64,000 nt of DNA from contig NZ_JANADR010000001.1 in assembly GCF_024199925.1 (NCBI RefSeq), positions 930,001 through 994,000 on the forward strand. The letters are read 5' to 3'. Numbering within the stretch: position 1 is the stretch's first letter; each line of letters opens with the position of its first letter. Origin of the DNA: Bradyrhizobium sp. CCGUVB1N3 (GTDB lineage: Bacteria > Pseudomonadota > Alphaproteobacteria > Rhizobiales > Xanthobacteraceae). The notes beneath the pieces are model-generated. The model ran no database searches, was not told where the DNA came from, and saw nothing but the letters and a program-made list of their open reading frames with translations. The position numbers and the translations under genes were made by a program. Below, in pieces: positions 61,121 to 64,000 of the stretch.

Positions 61121-61291
61121 GGCACTAACCAGCCGGAATATACCGGCCAGGCGATCTCGTCCGGCTGCATCCGGATGCGCAACGAGGATGTCATTGACCT
61201 CTATGACCGGGTGAAGATGGGTTCGACCGTGGTGGTGCTGCCACCTGGACGGACGGCGCAAACCGGCGTGGGAGATGGCTTGCGCGGGTAG
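61121..61291 (+). pseudogene. Duplicated 3' end of the L,D-transpeptidase gene
   Basis: Positions 61121-61289 match 59719-59887 with three mismatches in 169 bp and no gaps (offset 1402). The frame keeps the catalytic ISSGCIRMRNEDV but lacks the N-terminal half and the signal, and the stop has changed to TAG. It cannot make an enzyme on its own. Confidence 0.9.
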
Positions 61292-61416
61292 GCGAGCAGC
61301 TGCGGAGGATGCGTCACCTCCGTGCGGCGCTTTGGAACCGCAAAAGGTGAACTGCCTCACAGCGGATTTGCTGCGTGTGCGCTATGCCTCCGGGGCTAGC
61401 TGCCATCGGAGGCACC

Positions 61417-61614
61417 ATGCAGAAATTCTCTTATCAATTGAATGAGCACGACCGCCGCATTAGGCGAAAATGGCGATGGGCGAGTGTCGGCTTTTACGGC
61501 TCAATCCTCGCAGGAATGATCCTCTACGCGGCGCTGCATTGGAATCCGGAGGTGAACTACGCTTCCGTCGATTCCGTGCCGCATGCGAAGGTCGCAAGCA
61601 ACGCGAGGCACTGA
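61417..61614 (+). CDS. Small single-helix membrane protein
   Basis: The 65-residue protein reads MQKFSYQLNEHDRRIRRKWR, then WASVGFYGSILAGMILYAALHW (one membrane helix at about residues 21-42) and a short polar end. ATG 61417 lies six to eight bases after a GGAGG site (61404-61410). No family is recognised. It directly follows the duplicated transpeptidase fragment. Confidence 0.6.
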   Translation: MQKFSYQLNEHDRRIRRKWRWASVGFYGSILAGMILYAALHWNPEVNYASVDSVPHAKVASNARH

Positions 61615-61630
61615 GCTTCGAGCGGCCCTG

Positions 61631-62062
61631 CTACTCGTCGGGCCGGGCGATCCGCCATTGCAGCGTCGTGGCGTTGCCATTGGTGTCGCCGGGCTCCTTG
61701 TCGGCGGGAGACGTATAGAGCGGGCGATAGCGGTAGGCCCACATCTTGCTGCCGTCATTGCGGGTGATCACGGTGAAGTCGCCGACCGCCTTGGCGTCGG
61801 TGGGCGCTGACAGCGGCGTCCAGCTCTGGGCGCATTTGCCGTCGCAGTTCGAAGTCTTGCCGCTGGTGTCACGCTCGTAATAGTACAGCGTCATACCCTT
61901 GAGATCGACGAGCTTTGGGCCTTGCTTGGTCAGGATCACGCGCGCCGGCGCGGTCGTGGCATCGGGCTTCGGCGGCGGCGGAGCATCCGAGCCGTGTCCG
62001 TTGGCGAGCGCCTGCCCGGAAAAGAGCAGCGCGGCTGCGGCCACCATGACGAACCTGAACAT
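61631..62062 (-). CDS. Secreted COG4315-type protein with YxxxxD repeats
   Basis: The 143-residue protein has a signal peptide (MVAAAALLFSGQALA) and a mature region with LVDLKGMTLYYYERDTSGKTSNCDGKCAQSWTPL and a second WAYRYRPLYTSPAD. This matches the repeated Lipoprotein_15 (PF03640) pattern in which TLYxFxxD is followed by C..C..WPPL. There is no lipobox, so it is soluble. The function is unknown; related proteins are sometimes near cytochrome or copper genes, not here. It is convergent with the small membrane protein gene and divergent from DUF1993. Confidence 0.82.
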   Translation of the reverse strand: MFRFVMVAAAALLFSGQALANGHGSDAPPPPKPDATTAPARVILTKQGPKLVDLKGMTLYYYERDTSGKTSNCDGKCAQSWTPLSAPTDAKAVGDFTVITRNDGSKMWAYRYRPLYTSPADKEPGDTNGNATTLQWRIARPDE

Positions 62063-62236
62063 CCAAGGCCCCCGATCGCAAAATTAATCGCACGTTAAGC
62101 GCAGAATGAAGCGACGCTAGCAGCCGAAAGTTAGTTCCAGGTTTCGCCGCGCTGCGACAAATGTGGGCACTGGTTGCAATCGGCGAGGATTTGCGGGAAC
62201 TCTATCGCACGCGACATCCAACTGGGGAGTTACGCC

Positions 62237-62758
62237 ATGGCCTTTTCGCTCTACGACGCAACGGTTGCCAACTATCTCCAGATCTTGGGCGCGGTCGGCG
62301 GCTTCCTCGACAAGAGCCTTGTCCATTTCAAGGAGAAGGGCATTGATCCGGCCGAGGTCGTGGAGACGCGCCTCGCGCCGGACATGTGGCCGCTGCGCGC
62401 CCAGGTGGTCTCGGTCGCGCATCATTCGCGCGGCGCGCTCGCAGCGGCGAGGGATGGGGTCTTCGTCCCGCCCAGCATCAAGCCCGATCTCGACTACGCC
62501 GCGCTACAGGCGCTGGTGACCGAGGCGCGCAACGAGATCTCCGCTCTCACACCCGAGGCCGTCGATGCTCTGATCGGCCGCGATGTCACCTTCAAGGTCG
62601 GTGACCGCACGCTGCCGTTCACCGCGGAGGGTTTTCTAATGTCGTTCTCGCTCCCGAACTTCTTTTTCCATGCGACCACGACCTACGCCATCCTCCGCCA
62701 CAAGGGCGCGCCGCTGGGAAAACGCGATTTCATGGGCCGGCTGACGCTGAAGACGTGA
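62237..62758 (+). CDS. DUF1993 protein
   Basis: The 173-residue protein reads MAFSLYDATVANYLQILGAVGGFLDKSLVHFKEKGIDPAEVVETRLAPDMWPLRAQVVSVAHHSRGA, a good match to DUF1993, a DinB-like helical fold. Later positions LPNFFFHATTTYAILRHKGAPLGKRDFMG carry the conserved FHxxxAYxILR..G..LGK.DF. Members may bind metal through histidines; no activity is known. ATG 62237 was chosen over an upstream extension on the basis of the MAFSLYD start. Confidence 0.9.
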   Translation: MAFSLYDATVANYLQILGAVGGFLDKSLVHFKEKGIDPAEVVETRLAPDMWPLRAQVVSVAHHSRGALAAARDGVFVPPSIKPDLDYAALQALVTEARNEISALTPEAVDALIGRDVTFKVGDRTLPFTAEGFLMSFSLPNFFFHATTTYAILRHKGAPLGKRDFMGRLTLKT

Positions 62759-62764
62759 GCGCGA

Positions 62765-63229
62765 TCACGTCGGCGCCTCGCGCAGCGGCGCGCGGCTGAG
62801 CTCGTTGCCGGCGGCGATCGCCTTGCGCAAGAGCCGCATCAATTCGTTGGCCTCCTTGTCGGTCAGGCCGCGCAGCATGCTCCGCTGCGCCGCCTCGACG
62901 GCCGGCGTGATGGCGCGCAGCGTCTTGCGTCCCTGGTCGGTGATCTCGAGCTCGCGCGCGCGGCGGTCGCGGCTGCTGGCGCGACGCTCTGTGAGGCCCT
63001 TCTGCACGAGGCGATCGATCACGCCGGTGATGGTCGTGCGGTCGTAGGCGATCAGGCCGGCGAGCGTCACCTGGTCGAGCCCGGGATTGGCCTTGATGGT
63101 CGCGAGCGCGGCGTATTGCACGGGCGTGAGATCGAAGCCCGCGTCCTCTACCTCGGCCAGGAACACCGCCACCGCAATCTGCTGAAATCGACGGGCCAGA
63201 TGGCCGGGCATGTCGTTGTTGTCTTTCAC
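62765..63229 (-). CDS. MarR-family transcriptional regulator
   Basis: The 154-residue winged-helix protein reads HLARRFQQIAVAVFLAEVEDAGFDLTPVQYAALATIKANPGLDQVTLAGLIAYDRTTITGVIDRLVQKGLTERRASSRDRRARELEITDQG, the full MarR signature. The start is GTG 63229, six bases after AAGGAG. It is divergent from an FAD monooxygenase for aromatics, and the promoter between them carries direct repeats. By analogy with MobR, a MarR regulator of 3-hydroxybenzoate 4-hydroxylase in Comamonas, it may repress the monooxygenase until an aromatic effector binds. Confidence 0.9.
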   Translation of the reverse strand: MKDNNDMPGHLARRFQQIAVAVFLAEVEDAGFDLTPVQYAALATIKANPGLDQVTLAGLIAYDRTTITGVIDRLVQKGLTERRASSRDRRARELEITDQGRKTLRAITPAVEAAQRSMLRGLTDKEANELMRLLRKAIAAGNELSRAPLREAPT

Positions 63230-63253
63230 CGGACGCTCCTTGGGTGGCGGGTG

Positions 63254-63286
63254 TTGACTAGTATACTGATCGTCAGTATACTGATC
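63254..63286 (+). promoter_or_regulatory. Sigma-70 promoter overlapped by a MarR-type operator
   Basis: TTGACT (63254-63259) and TATACT (63277-63282) are 17 bp apart, a near-consensus promoter for the monooxygenase. Two direct copies of AGTATACTGATC (63260-63271 and 63275-63286), each with a palindromic AGTATACT core, cover the spacer and the -10 box. Confidence 0.85.
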
Positions 63287-63352
63287 AATATTGAAGAAGG
63301 GCCTAACGCGGTCCGCAAGGCTTAAGATGCAAAACGGGGAGGAGCAGGTCTC

Positions 63353-64000
63353 ATGCAGTTCCATCTCAACGGATTTTTGCCGGGCGACCCCGATATCGCC
63401 GACCCCGCAGAGCGCATTCAGGCTTCCGGCGCGACCGGCTCCGTTCCGGATGAGGTCGACGTTTTGATCGTCGGTTGCGGTCCGGCAGGCCTCACGCTCG
63501 CGGCGCAGCTGGCCGCGTTTCCCGACATCAAGACCTGCATCGTCGAGCAGAAGCCCGGCCGGCTTCTCGTCGGCCAGGCCGACGGCGTTGCTTGCCGCAC
63601 CATGGAAATGTTCCACGCCTACGGCTTTGCCGAGCGCGTGCTGAAGGAGGCCTATTGGGTCAACGAGACGACGTTCTGGAAACCCGACGACAAGCACAAT
63701 GCAAACATCGTCCGCAGCGGCCGGGTGCAGGACGTCGAGGACGGGCTCTCCGAGTTTCCGCATGTCATCCTGAACCAGGCGCGCGTGCATGACGGCTTTC
63801 TCGACGTCATGCGCAAGTCGCCGGCCAAGCTCGAGCCGCATTACGCGCGGCGTCTCATCGATCTCCACGTCGATCCCGCGGCGCGCTTCGAAGATCACGC
63901 GGTGACGGTGAGGCTGGAGCGGGTCGATCCCGGCCATCAGGGCGAGGTCGAGACCGTGAAGGCGCGCTATGTCGTCGGCTGCGATGGCGCGCGCTCCACT
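63353..64000 (+). CDS. FAD-dependent aromatic monooxygenase (3' end cut by window edge)
   Basis: The first 216 residues are visible. They contain VDVLIVGCGPAGLTLAAQLAA (FAD Rossmann motif), EQKPGRLLVGQADGVACRTMEMF (the ring-hydroxylase ADG motif), FPHVILNQARVHDGFLDVM and RYVVGCDGARST (the second FAD motif DG). This is the PHBH-like flavoprotein group, in style like phenol 2-monooxygenase or 3-hydroxybenzoate 4-hydroxylase (MobA). GGGGAGGAG precedes ATG 63353. The neighbouring MarR gene supports aromatic inducibility. The C-terminal thioredoxin-like part is outside the window. Confidence 0.88.
   Translation, partial: MQFHLNGFLPGDPDIADPAERIQASGATGSVPDEVDVLIVGCGPAGLTLAAQLAAFPDIKTCIVEQKPGRLLVGQADGVACRTMEMFHAYGFAERVLKEAYWVNETTFWKPDDKHNANIVRSGRVQDVEDGLSEFPHVILNQARVHDGFLDVMRKSPAKLEPHYARRLIDLHVDPAARFEDHAVTVRLERVDPGHQGEVETVKARYVVGCDGARST

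Noticed and set aside
63230..63937. N-terminal extension of the MarR gene across the monooxygenase
   Set aside because: It is antisense to the monooxygenase and its promoter. The GTG at 63229 has an AAGGAG site and gives the normal MarR length.

Overview
The window looks like chromosome of a Bradyrhizobium-type alphaproteobacterium. The evidence is high GC, an eukaryotic-type glutamine synthetase (glnII) behind a sigma-54 promoter with a DUF2735 gene beside it, isoquinoline-1-oxidoreductase-type genes, many small secreted proteins of rhizobial type, and several palindromic dispersed repeats of the kind scattered through Bradyrhizobium intergenic DNA. No rRNA, tRNA, CRISPR array, integrase or complete insertion sequence was recognised. 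The genus is inferred from protein flavour and context, not from a search.
Layout. 0-15 kb: a CreA-like protein (cut by the window edge), small secreted proteins, a MocR-type regulator divergent from a PPOX-fold flavoprotein, an M20 peptidase, a complete tryptophan-to-anthranilate operon (formamidase-like hydrolase, kynA, kynU), an ArsR/SRPBCC unit with twin operator palindromes, an orphan LolC-like permease, a thioesterase, a GNAT protein and a DUF2161 protein. 14.8-23.3 kb: three GrlR-like genes (one single-domain, two tandem-domain) interleaved with an SDR, an SGNH hydrolase, a tyrosine phosphatase, an MliC-like protein, glnII, a periplasmic-binding-fold protein without signal peptide and a Sel1-repeat protein. 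23.2-30 kb: an accessory, rearranged stretch with an RpiB-like protein, two orphan ABC substrate-binding proteins, an FAD oxidoreductase, and three copies of a ~92-bp repeat, two of which are fused to truncated copies of neighbouring genes.
30-43.3 kb: an IorB/IorA/cytochrome c operon for a molybdenum hydroxylase, a divergent multicopper oxidase whose Tat signal is out of frame with its body, an ABC-F protein behind a long leader hairpin, a D-aminoacylase-like amidohydrolase coupled to a CobW-type GTPase, PsiF, a frameshifted dienelactone hydrolase, an HSL esterase and a nitroreductase. 43.3-52.1 kb: a DUF2336-PilZ-HD-GYP operon (cyclic-di-GMP signalling), an AraC regulator, an FMN reductase, a chemoreceptor, DUF1810, a Tlde1-like L,D-transpeptidase and DUF982. 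52.6-54.5 kb: minCDE with a terminator. 54.5-64 kb: small envelope proteins, an IalB-like gene broken by a frameshift, an L,D-transpeptidase lipoprotein whose last 169 bp are duplicated 1.4 kb downstream, and a MarR regulator divergent from an aromatic-ring FAD monooxygenase cut by the window end.
Recurring themes are (1) a local family of GrlR-like proteins, (2) duplication of gene 3' ends, three times in the window, and (3) three genes broken by what look like single-base indels, which are either real decay or assembly errors.
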